Assembly: GCA_037974665.1 (NCBI GenBank)
Contig: CM075770.1
Coordinates: forward strand, 59,035,850 to 59,099,849
Reading direction: 5' to 3'
From: Ehretia macrophylla
Taxonomy: Eukaryota; Streptophyta; Magnoliopsida; Boraginales; Ehretiaceae
Length of the DNA stretch: 64,000 nt
This document shows positions 23,267-35,059 of the stretch, one piece after another. Made by a program: the position numbers and the translations under genes. The notes beneath the pieces are model-generated. The model searched no databases. It was not told where the DNA came from and saw nothing but the letters and a program-made list of their open reading frames with translations. Position 1 is the first letter of the stretch, and each line of letters starts with the position of its first letter.

Positions 23267-23561
23267 GTCATGTTGAGGGCACAATTCCTTTATGTGTTAA
23301 CGGTTAACAGTCCCAGCCTAGAGAGATGGCCCATTTAGAAGGCCCAATGGGCCTAACGACAACCCATCTGCTTCAACAATGCAGCATCCTCGTAAGACTT
23401 GATATCGACGCGTTGTAGGGCCCTCTAATGTCCAGCGAGTAAGGTTGTTGTTCTTTTAACAGCTTACAACGAACGATCCGGGATTGAAAAACATAGCAAA
23501 AGAAGAAAAGTGGACCGAAACTAATGAAAATGTTCGATTTTAGGATCCAAAAAGGGGTACA
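23267..23561 (-). repeat. Truncated 5S unit lacking its gene
   Basis: This stretch matches 21911-22207 at about 99 percent by eye and then jumps from mid-spacer to the CAATTCCTTTATG block that lies just upstream of a 5S start. About 400 bp, including one 5S gene, are missing. The junction carries an ACA shared by both sides (23559-23561), consistent with microhomology-mediated deletion. Confidence 0.88.
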
Positions 23562-24104
23562 ATTCCTTTATGTGTTAACAGTTCACAGTCCCAGCCTAGA
23601 GAGATGGCCCATTCAGAAGGCCCAATGGGCTTAACGACAACCAATCCGCTTCAACAACATAGCATCCTCACAAGATATGATGTCGACGTGTTGTAGGGCC
23701 CTCTAATGTCCCGCGAGTAAGGTTGTCGTCCTTTTAACAGCTCATGACGTACGATCCGGGACTGAAAAACATTGAAAAAGAAGAAAAGTGGCCTGAAATT
23801 GATGAAAACGTTCGATTTTGGGCTCCCAAAATGGGCACAGCGAGCAAGATGGTAGGCCACGTCGTAGAACTCTCGGAGAGCTTTGCAACGGTATGCTGTA
23901 CGTTGCGTAACTCCTTACGGATCAAAAGTTATGGGCACCGAAGCGACGGAGACCTGGTCAAAAGCCCTACGCCCCCGGTTTGCGGGCCTAGCCTCCATGT
24001 GAAGCGAGGTTGTCTTGCCCACGGTGCCGTGGGATTCGATAATAGAAATGTGGTGGATAAAGTATCTTGGCAACCCTAATCGGAGCAAAAAAAATTGAAA
24101 AGGG

Positions 24105-24222
24105 GGGTGCAACACCAGGACTTCCCAGGGGGTCACCCATCCTTGCACTACTCTTGCCCAAGCACACTTAACTTCGGAGTTCTTATGGGATCCGGTGCAT
24201 TAGTGCTAGTATGATCGCTCCC
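24105..24222 (-). rRNA. 5S rRNA gene copy 9
   Basis: Eight differences, with hits in the intermediate element and the A box. The RNA start reads GGGAGCGATC. Confidence 0.93.
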
Positions 24223-24782
24223 GTCATATTGAGGGCACAATTCCTTTATGTGTTAACGGTTCACAGTGCCAACCTAGAGAGATGGCCCATTTAGAAGGCC
24301 CAATGGGCTTAACGACAACCCATCCGCATCAAGAACACAGCATCCTTGCAAGACTTGATATCGACGCGTTGTAGGGTCCTCTAATGTCCCGCGAGTAAGG
24401 TTGTCGTCCTTTTAACAGCTCACGACATACGATCCAGGACGGAAAAATAGAGCATAAGTAGAAAAGTGGCCCAAAACTGATGAAAACATTCGATTTTCAG
24501 CTCCCAAAGCGGGCACAACGAGCAAGCTCGCAGCCCCCGTCGTAGAGCTCTTGGAGAGCTTTGTAACGGTATGCTGTGCATCGCGTAACTCCTTACGGAT
24601 AAAAAGTTATGGGCACCGAAGCGACGGAGACCTGGTCACAAGCCCTACGCCCTCAGTTTGCGGGCCCAGCCTCCACGTGAAGCGAAGTTTTCTTGCCCAC
24701 GGTGCCATGGGATTCGATAATAGAAATGTGGTGGATAAAGTATCTTGGCAACCCTAATAGGAGCAAAAAAAATTGAAAAGGG

Positions 24783-24900
24783 TGGTGCAACACGGGGACT
24801 TCCCAGGGGGTCACCCATCCTAGTAGTACTCTCTCCCAACCACGCTTAACTTCGGAGTTCTGACGGGATTCGGTACATTAGTACTGGTATGATCGAACCC
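24783..24900 (-). rRNA. 5S rRNA gene copy 10
   Basis: Ten differences spread along the gene, including the intermediate element and the A box. Strongly decayed. Confidence 0.92.
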
Positions 24901-25459
24901 GTCATGTTGAGGGAACAATTCTTTTATGTGTTAACAGTTCACAGTCTCAACCTTGAGATATGGCCCATTCAGAAGGCCTAATGGGCATAAGAACAACCCA
25001 TCCGCTTCAACAACTCAGCATCCTCACAAGACGTGATATCGACACGTTGTAAGGCCCTCTAATGTCCAGCGAGTAAGGTTGTTGTCCTTTTAACAGCTCA
25101 CGACGTACGATCCGGGACGGAAAAACAAAGCAAAAGTGAAAAAGTGGCCCGAAACTAATGAAAATGTTCAATTTTGGGCTCCAAAAATGGCACAGCGAGC
25201 AAGCTGGCTGCCCCCGTTTTAGAGCTCTCGGAGTGCTTTGCAATGGTATGCTGTGCGCAGCGTAACTCCTTATGGATCAAAATTTATGGGCACCGGAGCA
25301 ATGGAGACCTGGTCACAAGCCCTACACCCTCGATTTGCACGCCCAGTTTCCACGTGAAGCGAAGTTGTCTTGCCCAAGGTGCCGTGCGATTCTATAATAG
25401 AGATGTGGTGGATAAAGTATCTTGGCAACCTTAACCGGAGCAAAAAAAATTGAAAAAGG

Positions 25460-25577
25460 GGGTCCAACATGAGGACTTCCCACGGGGTCACCCATCCTAG
25501 TACTACTCTCGCCCAAGCACGCTTAACTTCGGAGTTCTGATAGGATCCGGTGCATTAGTACAGGTATGATCGCACTA
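25460..25577 (-). rRNA. 5S rRNA gene copy 11
   Basis: Eight differences. The first two bases of the RNA are changed and one C-box base is altered, while the A box and intermediate element are intact. Confidence 0.93.
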
Positions 25578-26137
25578 GTCACGTTGAGGGCACAATTCCT
25601 TTATTTGTTAACGGTTTACAGTCCCAGCCTAGAGAGATGGCCCGTTCAGAAGGCCCAATGGGCTTAACGACAACCCCTCCGCTTCAACAACGCAACATCC
25701 TCAGAAGACGTGATATCGATGCATTGTAGGGCCCTCTAATGTCCCGCGAGTATGGTTGTCATCCTTTTAACAGCTCACGACGTACGATCCGGGATGAAAA
25801 AACAGAGCAAAAGATGAAAAGTGGCCCGAAACTGATGAAAATGTTCGATTTTAGGATCCCAAAATGGGCACAGTGAGCAAGCTGCCTGCCCCCGTCGTAG
25901 AGCTCTCGCGGTGCTTTGCAATGGTATGCTATGTGCCGCGTAACTCCTTACGGATACAAAGTTATGGGCACCGAAACGATGGAAACCTGGTCACAAGCCC
26001 TACGCCCTCGGTTTGCGGGCCCAGCCTCCACGTGAAGCGAAGTTGTCTTGCCCACGGTGCCGTGGGATTCGATAATATAAATGTGTTGGATAAAGTATCT
26101 TGGCAACCCTAATCGGAGCAAAAAAAATTGAAAAGGG

Positions 26138-26255
26138 GGGTGCAACATGAGGACTTCCCAGGGGGGCACCCATCCTAGTACTACTCTCATCAAAGCACGC
26201 TCAACTTCAGAGTTCTGATGCGATCTGATGCATTAGTGCTGGTATGATCGCACCC
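26138..26255 (-). rRNA. 5S rRNA gene copy 12
   Basis: Ten differences, with a cluster of three around RNA positions 64-67 next to the A box. It pairs with copy 14 by shared spacer variants (two-unit repeat). Confidence 0.92.
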
Positions 26256-26812
26256 GTCAAGTTGAGGGCACAATTCCTTTAGGTGTTATCGGTTCACAGT
26301 CCCAACCTAGAGAGATGACACATTCAAAAGGCCTAATGGGCTTAAGGACAACCCATCCGCTTCAACAACGCAGCATCCTCGCAAGAAGTGATATCGACAC
26401 GTTGTAGGGCCCTCTAATGTCCCGCGAGTTAGGTTGTCATCCTTTAAATAGCACACAACATACGATGCGGGACGGAAAAACATAGCAAAAGAAGAAAAGT
26501 AGCCCGAAACTGATAAAAATGTTTGATTTTGGGCTCCAAAAACGGGCGCAGCGAGCTAGCTGGCTGCCTCGTCAAAGAGCTCTCGGAGAGCTTTGCAACG
26601 GTATGCTGTGCGCCACGTAACTCCTTAGGATCAAAATTTATGGGCATCGGAGCGACGAATACCTGGTCACAAGCCCTACACCCTCGGTTTGCGGGCCCGC
26701 CCTCCACGTGAAGCGAAGTTGTCTTGCCCAAGGTGTCGTGGGATTCGATAATAGAAATGTGGTGGATAAAGTATCTTGGCAACCTTAACCGGAGCAAAAG
26801 AAATTGAAAAGG

Positions 26813-26930
26813 GGGTGCAACACGAGGACTTCCTATGGGGTCACCCATCCTAGTACTACTCTCGTCCAAGCACGCTTATCTTCGGAGTTCTGATGGGATC
26901 CGGTGCATTAGTGCTGGTATGATCGCACCC
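26813..26930 (-). rRNA. 5S rRNA gene copy 13
   Basis: Four differences, two in the C box and one in the A box. Its upstream flank carries the variant TTGGGACCATAACTCC, shared only with copy 15. Confidence 0.95.
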
Positions 26931-27489
26931 GTCACGTTGGGACCATAACTCCTTTATGTGGTAAAGGTTTACAGTCTCAGCCTAGAGAGATGGCCCATTT
27001 AGAAGGCCCAATGGGCTTAACGACAACCCATCCGCTATAACAACGCAGCAACCTCGCAAGACGTGATATCAACGCATTGTAGGGCCCTCTATTGTCCCAC
27101 GAGTAAGGTTGTTGTCCTTTCAACAGCTCACGACGTAGGATACGGGACGGAAAAATAGATTAAAAGAAGAAAAAATGCCCGAAACTGATGAAAACGTTCA
27201 ATTTTAGGCTCCCAAAATGAGCACAGCAAGCAAGCTTGCTGCCCACGTCATAGAGCTCTAGGAGAGCTTTGCAACGGTATGCTGTTCGCCGCATAACTCC
27301 TTACGGATAAAAAGTTATGGTGACCAGAGCGACGGAGACTGGTCACAAGCCCTATGCCCTCGGTTTGTGGGCCCAGCCTCCACGTGTAGCGAAGTTCTCT
27401 TGCCCACGGTGTCGTGGGATTCGATAATAGAAATGTGGTAGATAAAGTATCTTGGCAACCCTAATCGGAGCAAAAAAAATTGAAAATGG

Positions 27490-27607
27490 GGGTACAACAC
27501 GAGGACTTCCCAGGAGGTCACCCATCCTAGTACTACTCTCGCCCAAGCACGCTGAACTTTGGAGTTCTGATGCGATCCGATGCATTAGTGCTGGTATGAT
27601 CGCACCC
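27490..27607 (-). rRNA. 5S rRNA gene copy 14
   Basis: Six differences, including one in the A box and one in the C box. Confidence 0.94.
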
Positions 27608-28167
27608 GGCATGTTGAGGGCACAATTCCTTTAGGTGTTAATGGTTCACAGTCCCAGCCTAGAGAGATGGCCCATTAAGAAGGCCTAATGGGCTTAAGGA
27701 CAACCCATCCGCTTCAACAATGCAGCATCCTCGCAAGAAGTGATATCGACACGTTGTAGGGCCCTCTAATGTCCCGCAAGTAAGGTTTTCATCCTTTTAA
27801 CAGCTCACGACGTACGATCTGGGACGAAAAAACAGAGCAAAAGAAGAAAAGTAGCCTGAAACTGATAAAAATGTTCGATTTTGGGCTCTAAAAAGGGGCG
27901 CAACGAGCAAGCTGACTACCCCCGTCATAGTACTCTCGGAGAACTTTGTAACGGTATGCTGTGCGCCACGTAACTCCTTACGGATCAAAAGTAATGGGCA
28001 CCAGAGCGACGGAGACTTGGTCATAAGCCCTACGCACTCTGTTTGCGGGCCCAGCCTCCATGTGAAGCGAAGTTGTCTTGCCCAAGGTGCCGTGGGATTC
28101 GATAATAGAAATGTGGTGGATAAAGTATCTTCGCAACCCTAACCGGAGCAAAAAAAATTGAAAAAAG

Positions 28168-28284
28168 GGGTGCAACACGAGGACTTCACAGGGGGTCAGC
28201 CATCGTAGTACTACTCTCGCCAAGCACGCTTAACTTCAGAGTTCTGATCGGATTCGGTGCATTAATGCTGGTATGATCGCACCC
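28168..28284 (-). rRNA. 5S rRNA gene copy 15
   Basis: Seven substitutions and a one-base deletion near the A box make this copy 117 bp long. Probably non-functional. Confidence 0.93.
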
Positions 28285-28826
28285 GTCACGTTGGGACCAT
28301 AACTCCTTTATGTGGTAACGGTTTACAGTCTCAGCCTAGAGAGATGGCCCATTTAGAAGGCCCAATGGGCTTAACGACAACCCATCCGCTATAACAACGC
28401 AGCAACCTCGCAAGATGTGATATCGATGCATTGTAGGGCCCTCTAATGTCCCACAAGTAAGGTTGTTGTCCTTTTAACAACTCACGACATAGGATACGGG
28501 ATGGAAAAATAGAGCAAAAGAAGAAAAGTAGCCCAAAAGTGATGAAAACGTTCGATTTTGGGCTCCCAAAATGAGCAAAGCAAGCAAGCTTGCTACCCCT
28601 GTCATAGAGCTCTAGGAGAGCTTTGCAACGGTATGTTGTGCGCCGCCTAACTCCTTACGGATAAAAAGTTATGGGCACCGGAGCGATGGAGACCTGGTCG
28701 CAAGCCCTACGCGCTCGGTTTGTGGGCCCAGCCTCAACGTGTAGCGAAGTTGTCTTGCCCACGGTGCCGTGGGATTCGATAATAGAAATGTGGTGGATAA
28801 AGTATCTTAGTAACCCTAATCGGAGC

Positions 28827-28841
28827 AAAAAAAATTGAAAA
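28827..28841 (-). terminator. Pol III terminator of 5S copy 16 (typical of the array)
   Basis: On the minus strand the gene is followed by CCCCTTTTCAATTTTTTTTG. This gives a T4 within a few bases of the RNA 3' end and a T8 shortly after, a standard RNA polymerase III stop. The pair is kept in most units, while a few, such as copies 7 and 32, have the T8 interrupted. Confidence 0.8.
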
Positions 28842-28844
28842 GGG

Positions 28845-28962
28845 GGGTGCAACACGAGGACTTCCCAGGGGTTCACCCATCCTAGTACTACTCTCGCCCA
28901 AGCACGCTTAACTTCAGTGTTCTGATGGGATCCGGTGCATTTGTGATGGTATGATCGCACCC
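28845..28962 (-). rRNA. 5S rRNA gene copy 16
   Basis: Five differences, one in the C box and the rest nearer the RNA 5' half. Its flanks are close to consensus and are used for the promoter and terminator entries below. Confidence 0.95.
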
Positions 28963-28990
28963 GTCATGTTGAGGGCACAATTCCTTTATG
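28963..28990 (-). promoter_or_regulatory. Upstream 5S promoter elements of copy 16 (typical of the array)
   Basis: On the minus strand CATAAAGG lies at about -28 to -21, a GC pair at about -14 and a C at -1. These match the TATA-like box, GC dinucleotide and -1 C known for plant 5S promoters. The box is ATAAAG rather than TATATA. Some units carry CCTAAAGG or CAATAAAGG variants. Confidence 0.65.
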
Positions 28991-29521
28991 TGTTAACAGT
29001 TTACAGTCCCAGCCTAGAGAGATGGCCCATTCGGAAGGCCCAAAGGGCTTAACGACAACCCATCTGCTACAACAACGTAGCATCCTCGCAAAACGTGATA
29101 TCGACTCATTGTAGGGCCCTCAAATGTCCCGCGAGTAAGGTTGTTGTCTTCTTAACAGCTCACGATATACAATACGGGACGGAAAAATAGAGCAAAAGAA
29201 GAACAGTCACCCGAAACTGATGAAAACGTTCAATTTTGGGCTCCTAAAATGGGCACAGCGAGCAAGCTAGCTGCCCCCATCGTGGAGCTCTCGTAGAGCT
29301 TTGCAACGGTATGCTGTGCGCCGCGTAATGCCAAACGGATCAAAAGTTATGGGCATCGGAGCGACGGAGACCTGGTCACAAGCACTACGCCCTCGGTTTG
29401 CGGGCCCAGGCTCCACGTGAAGCGAAGTTGTCTTGCGCAAGGTGCCATGATATTCGATAATAGAAATGTGGTGGATAAAGTATCTTGGCAACCCTAACCG
29501 GAGCAAAAAAAATTGAAAAGG

Positions 29522-29639
29522 GGGTGCAACACAAGGACTTCAGAAGGGGTTACCCATCCTAGTACTACTCTCGTCCAAGCACGCTTAACTTTGTAGTTCT
29601 GATGGGATCCGGTGCATTAGTGCGGGTATGATCGCACCT
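29522..29639 (-). rRNA. 5S rRNA gene copy 17
   Basis: Ten differences, with three clustered at the C-box edge. Decayed. Confidence 0.92.
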
Positions 29640-30198
29640 GTCATGTCGAGGGCACAATTCCTTTATGAGTTAACGGTTCACTGTCCCTGCCTAGAGAGAT
29701 GGCCCATTCAGAAGGCCCAATAGTCTTAAGGACAACCCATCCGCTTCAACAAAGCATCATTCTCGCAAGATGTGATATCGACTCGTTGTAGGGCCTTCTA
29801 ATGTCTCGCGAGTAAGGTTCTAGTCCTTTTAACAGCTCACGACATATGATCTGGGACGGAAAAATAGAGCCGAAGAAGAAAAATGACCCGAACTGATGAA
29901 AACGTTCGATTTTGGGCTCCAAAAATGGGCATAGTGAGCAAGCTGGCTGCCCCCGTCGTAGAGCTCTCGGAGAGCTTTGCAATGGTATGCTATGCGACAC
30001 GTAACTTCTTACGGATCAAAAGTTATGGGACCCGGAGCGACGGAGACCTGGTCACAAGCCCTACGCCCTAGGTTTGCGGGACCAACCTCCACGTGAAGCG
30101 AAGTTGTCCTGCCCAAGGTACCGTGAGATTCGATAATAGAAATGTGGTGGATAAAGTATCTTGGCAACCCTAACCAGAGTAAAAAAAATTGAAAAGGG

Positions 30199-30316
30199 GG
30201 GTGCAACTCGAGGAATTCCCAAGGGGTCACCCATCCTAGTACTACTCTCGCCCAAGCACGCTTAACTTCGGAGTTCTGATGGGATCCGGTGCGTTAGTGC
30301 TGGTATGATCGCACCA
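30199..30316 (-). rRNA. 5S rRNA gene copy 18
   Basis: Five differences. The A box and intermediate element are intact and one C-box base is changed. The first RNA base reads T in place of G. Confidence 0.95.
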
Positions 30317-30876
30317 GTCATGTTGAGGGCACAATTCCTTTATGTGTTAACGGTTCACAGTCCCAGCCAAGAGTTATGGTCCATTCAGAAGGCCCAATGG
30401 GCTTAAGGACAACCCATCCGCTTCAACAACGCAGCATCCTCGAAATACGTGATATAGACACGTTGTAAGGCCCTCTAATGTCCCGAGAGTAAGGTTGTCG
30501 TCCTTTTAACAGCTCACGACGTACGATCTGGGATGGAAAAACAGGGCAAAAGAAGAAAAGTAGCCCGAAGATAATGAAAATGTTTGATTTTGGGCTCCAA
30601 AAATAGGCACAACAATCAAGCTAGCTGCCCCCATCGTAGAGCTCTCGGAGAGCTTTGCAACGGTATATTGTGCGCCGCGTAACTCCTAACGGATAAAAAG
30701 TTATGGGCATTGGAGCGACGGAGACCTGGTCACAAGCCATACGCCCTCGGTTTGCGGGCCCTGCCTCCACGTGAAGCGAAGATGTCTTGCCCAAGGTGCC
30801 GTGAGATTCGATAATAGAATTGTGGTTGATAAAGTATCTTGGCAACCCTAACCGGAGCAAAAAAAATGGAAAAGGG

Positions 30877-30994
30877 GAGTGCAACACGAGGACTTCACAG
30901 GGGGTCACCGATCCTAATACTACTCTCGCCCAAGCACGCTTAATTACGGAGTTCTGATGGGATCCGGTGCATTAGTGCTGGTATGATCGTACCC
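30877..30994 (-). rRNA. 5S rRNA gene copy 19
   Basis: Seven differences, with hits in the C box and two in the A box (TTAATTA on the plus strand). Confidence 0.94.
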
Positions 30995-31554
30995 GTTATG
31001 TTGAGGGCACAATACCTTTTTGTGTTAACGGTTCACAGTCCCAGCCTAGAGAGATGGCCCATTTAAAAGGCCCAATGGGCTTAACGACAACCCATCCGCT
31101 TTAACAACGCAGCATCCTCGCAAGACGTGATATCGACGCGTTGTTGGGCCTTCTAATGTTCTGCGAGTAAGGTTGTCGTCCTTTTAACAGCTCACGGCGT
31201 ATGATCGGGGACGGAAAAACAGAGCAAAAGAAGAAAAGTGGCCCGAAACTGATGAAAACGTACGATTTTGGTCTTCAAAAATGGGCACAGCAAGCAAACT
31301 GGCAGCCCCCATCGTAGAGCTCTCGGAGAGCTTTCCAACGGTATGCTGTGCGCCGCGTAACTTCTTACGGATCAAAAGTTATGGGCACCGGAGCGACGGA
31401 GACCTAGTCACAAGCCCTACGCCCCCGGTTTGCGGGCCCAGCCTCCACGTGAAGCGAAGTTGTCTTGCGTAAGGTGCCATGAGATTCGATAATAGAAATG
31501 TGGTGGATAAAGTATCTTGGCAAACCTAGCCAGAGCAAAAAAAATTGAAAAGTG

Positions 31555-31672
31555 GGGTGCAACACGAGGACTTCCCAAGGGGTCACCCATCCTAGTACTA
31601 CTCTCGCCCAAGCACGCTTAACTTCAGAGTTCTGATGGGATCCGGTGCATTAGTGCTGGTATGATCGCACTT
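31555..31672 (-). rRNA. 5S rRNA gene copy 20
   Basis: Four differences: one in the C box, one near RNA position 47 and the first two RNA bases (AAGTGCG). Confidence 0.95.
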
Positions 31673-31732
31673 GTCATGTTGAGGGCAAAATTCCTTTATG
31701 TGTTAACGGTTCACAGTCCCTGCTTAGAGAGT

Positions 31733-31760
31733 TGGCCCATTCAGAAGGCCCAATGGGCTT
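31733..31760 (-). promoter_or_regulatory. Conserved GGCCCA/TGGGCT block upstream of 5S copy 20
   Basis: TGGCCCAT and AAGGCCCAATGGGCTT occur 61-88 bp upstream of the RNA start. They give three TGGGCC/TGGGCT words and a near-palindrome. The block is kept in almost all units. TGGGCY words are known in plants as site II elements of growth-related promoters. A role at 5S genes is inference. Confidence 0.45.
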
Positions 31761-32232
31761 AAGGACAACCCATCCGCTTCAACAACGCAGTATCCTCGCA
31801 AGATGTGATATCAACGCGTTGTAGGGACTTCTAATGTCCCTTGAGTACGGTTCTCATCCTTTTAACAGCTCACGATGTACGATCCGGGACGGAAAAATAT
31901 AGCAGAAGAAGAAAAGTGGCCCGAAACGGATGAAAACCTTCGATTTTGGGCTCCAAAAAGGGGCACAGTGAGCAAGCTGGCTGCCCCCGTCGTAGAGCTC
32001 TTGGAGAGCTTTGCAACAGTATGCTGTGCGCCGCGTAACTTCTTACGGATCAAAAGTTATGGGTACCGGAGCGACGGAGACCTGGTCACAAGCCCTACGC
32101 CCTCGGTTTGCGGGCCCAGCCTCCACGTGAAACGAAGTTGTCCTGCCCAAGGTGCCGTGAGATTCGATAATAGAAATGTGGTGGATAAAGTATCTTGGCA
32201 ACCCTAACCAGAGCTAAAAAAATTGAAAAGGG

Positions 32233-32350
32233 GGGTGCAACACGAGGACTTCCCAGGGGGTCACCCATCCTAGTACTACTCTCGTCCAACCACGCTTAAC
32301 TTCGGAGTTCTGATAGGCTTCGGTGCATTAGTGTTGGTATGATCACACCC
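32233..32350 (-). rRNA. 5S rRNA gene copy 21
   Basis: Seven differences, one in the A box and three clustered at RNA positions 31-36. Confidence 0.94.
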
Positions 32351-32910
32351 GTCACGTTGAGGGCACAACTCCTTTATGTGTTAACGGTTTACAGTCCCAG
32401 CCTAGAGTGATGGCCCATTTAGAAGGCCCAATGGGCTTAACGACAACCCATCCGCTACAACAACGCAGCATCCTCTCAAGACGTGATATCAACGAGTTGT
32501 AGGGCCCTCTAATGTCCCACGAGTAAGGTTGTCATCCTTTTAACAGCTCATGACGTACGAACCGGGACGAAAAAATAGAGCAGAAGAAGAAAAATAACCT
32601 GAAACTGATGAAACTGTTCGATTTTGGGCTCCAAAAATGGGTACAGCGAGCTAACTGGTTGCCCCCGTCGTAGAGCTCTCAGAGAGCTTTACAACGGTAT
32701 GCTGTGCACAACGTAACTCCTTACAGATCAAAATTTATGGGCACCGGAGCAACGGAGACTTGGTCATAAGCCTTATGCCCTCGGTTTGCAGGCCCAGCGT
32801 CCACGTGAACCGAAGTTGTCTTGCCCAAGGTGCCATGGGATTCGTTAATAGAAATGTGGTGGATAAAGTATCATGGCAACCCTAACCGGAGCAAAAAAAA
32901 TTGAAAAATG

Positions 32911-33028
32911 GGGTGCAACACAAGGAGTTCCTAGGGGGTTACCAATCCAAGTACTACTCTCGCCCAAGCACGCTTAACTTCAGAGTTCTGATGGGATCCA
33001 GTGCATTAGTGTTGGTATGATCGAACCC
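32911..33028 (-). rRNA. 5S rRNA gene copy 22
   Basis: Ten differences, four within the C box. Decayed. Confidence 0.92.
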
Positions 33029-33586
33029 GTCATGTTGAGGCCACAATTCCTTTATGTGTTAACGGTCTACAGTCCCATCCTAGAGAGATGGCCCATTTAG
33101 AAGGCCCAATGGGCTTAACGACAAACCATCCGCTACAACAACGCAGCAACCATGCAAGACGTGATATTGACGCATTGTAGGGCCCTCTAATTTCCCGGGA
33201 GTAAGGTTGTCGTCCATTTAACTGCTCACGACGTTGGATCCGGGACGGAAAAATAGAGCAAAAGATGAAAAGTGGCCCGAAACTGATGAAAACGTTCTAT
33301 TTTGGCCTCCAAAAAGGGGCACAGTGAGCAAGCTGGCTGACCCCATCGTAGAGCTCTCGAAGAGCTTTGTAACGGTATGCTGTGCGCCGCGTAACTCCTT
33401 ACGGATCAAAAGTTATTGGCACCGGAGCGACGGAGACCTGGTCACAAGCCCAAGCCCTTGATTTGCGGGCCAAGCCTCCACATGAAGCGAAGTTGTCTTG
33501 CCCAAGGTGCCGTGGGGTCGATAATAGAAATGTGGTGGATAAAGTATCTTCGCAACCCTAACCGCAGCAAAAAAAATTGAAAAGGG

Positions 33587-33704
33587 GGGTGCAACACGAG
33601 GACTTCCCCGGGGGTCACCTATCCTAGTGCTACTCTCGACCAAGCACGCTTAACTTCGGAGTTCTGATTGGATCTGGTGCATTAGTGCTGGTATGATCGC
33701 ACCC
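33587..33704 (-). rRNA. 5S rRNA gene copy 23
   Basis: Six differences, two in the C box. The RNA ends are intact. Confidence 0.94.
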
Positions 33705-34264
33705 GCCATGTTGAGGGCACAATTCCTTTATATGTTAACGGTTCACAGTCCCAGCCTAGAGAGATGGCCAATTTAGAAGGACCAATGGGCTTAATGACAA
33801 CCCATCCGCTACAACAATGTAGTATCCTCACAAGCCGTGATATCGACGTGTTGTAGGGCCCTCTAATGTCATGCGAGAAAGGTTGTCGTCTTTTTAACAG
33901 CTCACGACGTACAATCCGGGATGGAAAAACAGAGCAAAAGAAGAAAAGTGGCCCGAAACTGAAGAAAACATTTAATTTTGGGCTCCAAAAATGGACACAT
34001 CGAGCAAGCTCACTGCCCCCATCATAGAGCTCTTAGAGAGCTTTGCAACTGTATGGTGTGCGTCACGTGACTCCTTACAGATAAAAAGTTATGGGCACCG
34101 GAGCGACGGAGACCGGGTCACAAGCTCTACGCCCACGGGTTGCCGGCCCAGCCTCCATGTGAAGCGAAGTTGTCTTGCCCACGATCCCGTGGGATTCGAT
34201 AATAGAAATGTGGTGGATAAAGTATCTTGGCAACCCTAACCGGAGCAAAAAAAAAAGAAAAGGG

Positions 34265-34382
34265 GGGTGCAACACGAGGACATCCTAGGGGGTCACCTAT
34301 CCTAGTACTACTCTTGCCCAAGCACGCTTAACTTCGGAGTTCTGATGGGATCCGGTGCACTAGTGCTGGTATGATCACACCC
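34265..34382 (-). rRNA. 5S rRNA gene copy 24
   Basis: Six differences, including two in the C box and one in the intermediate element. Confidence 0.94.
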
Positions 34383-34941
34383 GTCATGTTGAGGGCACAA
34401 TTCCTTTATCTGTTAACGGTTCACAGTCCCAACCTAGAGAATGACCCATATAGAAGGCCCAATGGGCTTAACGACAACCCATCCGCTTCAACAACGCAGC
34501 ATCCTCGTAAGACTTGAGATCGACGCGTTGTAGGGCCCTCTAATGTCCCACGAGTAAGGTTGACGTCCTTTTAACAGCTTACGACGTACGATCCGGGATG
34601 AAAAGATAGAGAAAAAGAAGAAAAGTGGCCCGAAACTGATGAAAACATTCGATTTTGGGCTACCTAAGCTGGCACAGCGAGCAAGCTGGCTGCCCCCATC
34701 GTAGAGCTCTTGGAGAGCTTTGCAACGGTATTATGTGCGTCGCGTAACTCCTTACGGATCAAAAGTAATGGGCACCGGAGCGACGGAGACCAGGTCAGAA
34801 GCACTACGCCCTCTGTTTGCGGGCCCGGTCTCCACGTGAAGCGAAGTTGTCTTACCCACAGTGCCGTGGGATTTGATAATAGAAATATGGTGGATAAAGT
34901 ATCTTGGCAACCCTAATCTGAGCAAAAAAAATTGAAAAAGC

Positions 34942-35059
34942 GGGTGCAACACGAGGACTTCCCAGGGGGTCACCCATCCTACTACTACTCTCGCCCAAGC
35001 ACGCTTAACTTCGGAGTTCTGACAGCATCCGGTGCATTAGTACTGGTATGATCGCACCC
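34942..35059 (-). rRNA. 5S rRNA gene copy 25
   Basis: Five differences, three of them clustered near RNA positions 34-37. All three control boxes are intact by eye. Confidence 0.95.

Larger units (their letters stand above)
21440..23561 (-). repeat. Two-unit higher-order block, copies 6-8
   Basis: The stretch 21510-22207 matches 22855-23561 almost base for base. Shared rarities include TTTTCGGCTCCCAAAGCGGGC, CATCCTAGAGC, GTGTAACTCC and AGACTTGATATCG. The second copy ends at the deletion junction. Confidence 0.85.
26138..28284 (-). repeat. Two-unit higher-order block, copies 12-15
   Basis: The upstream spacers of copies 13 and 15 share TTGGGACCATAACTCC, GCTATAACAACGCAGCAACC and others. Those of copies 12 and 14 share AATGGGCTTAAGGACAACCC with GCAAGAAGTGATATCG. 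The period is about 1.355 kb. Confidence 0.8.
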
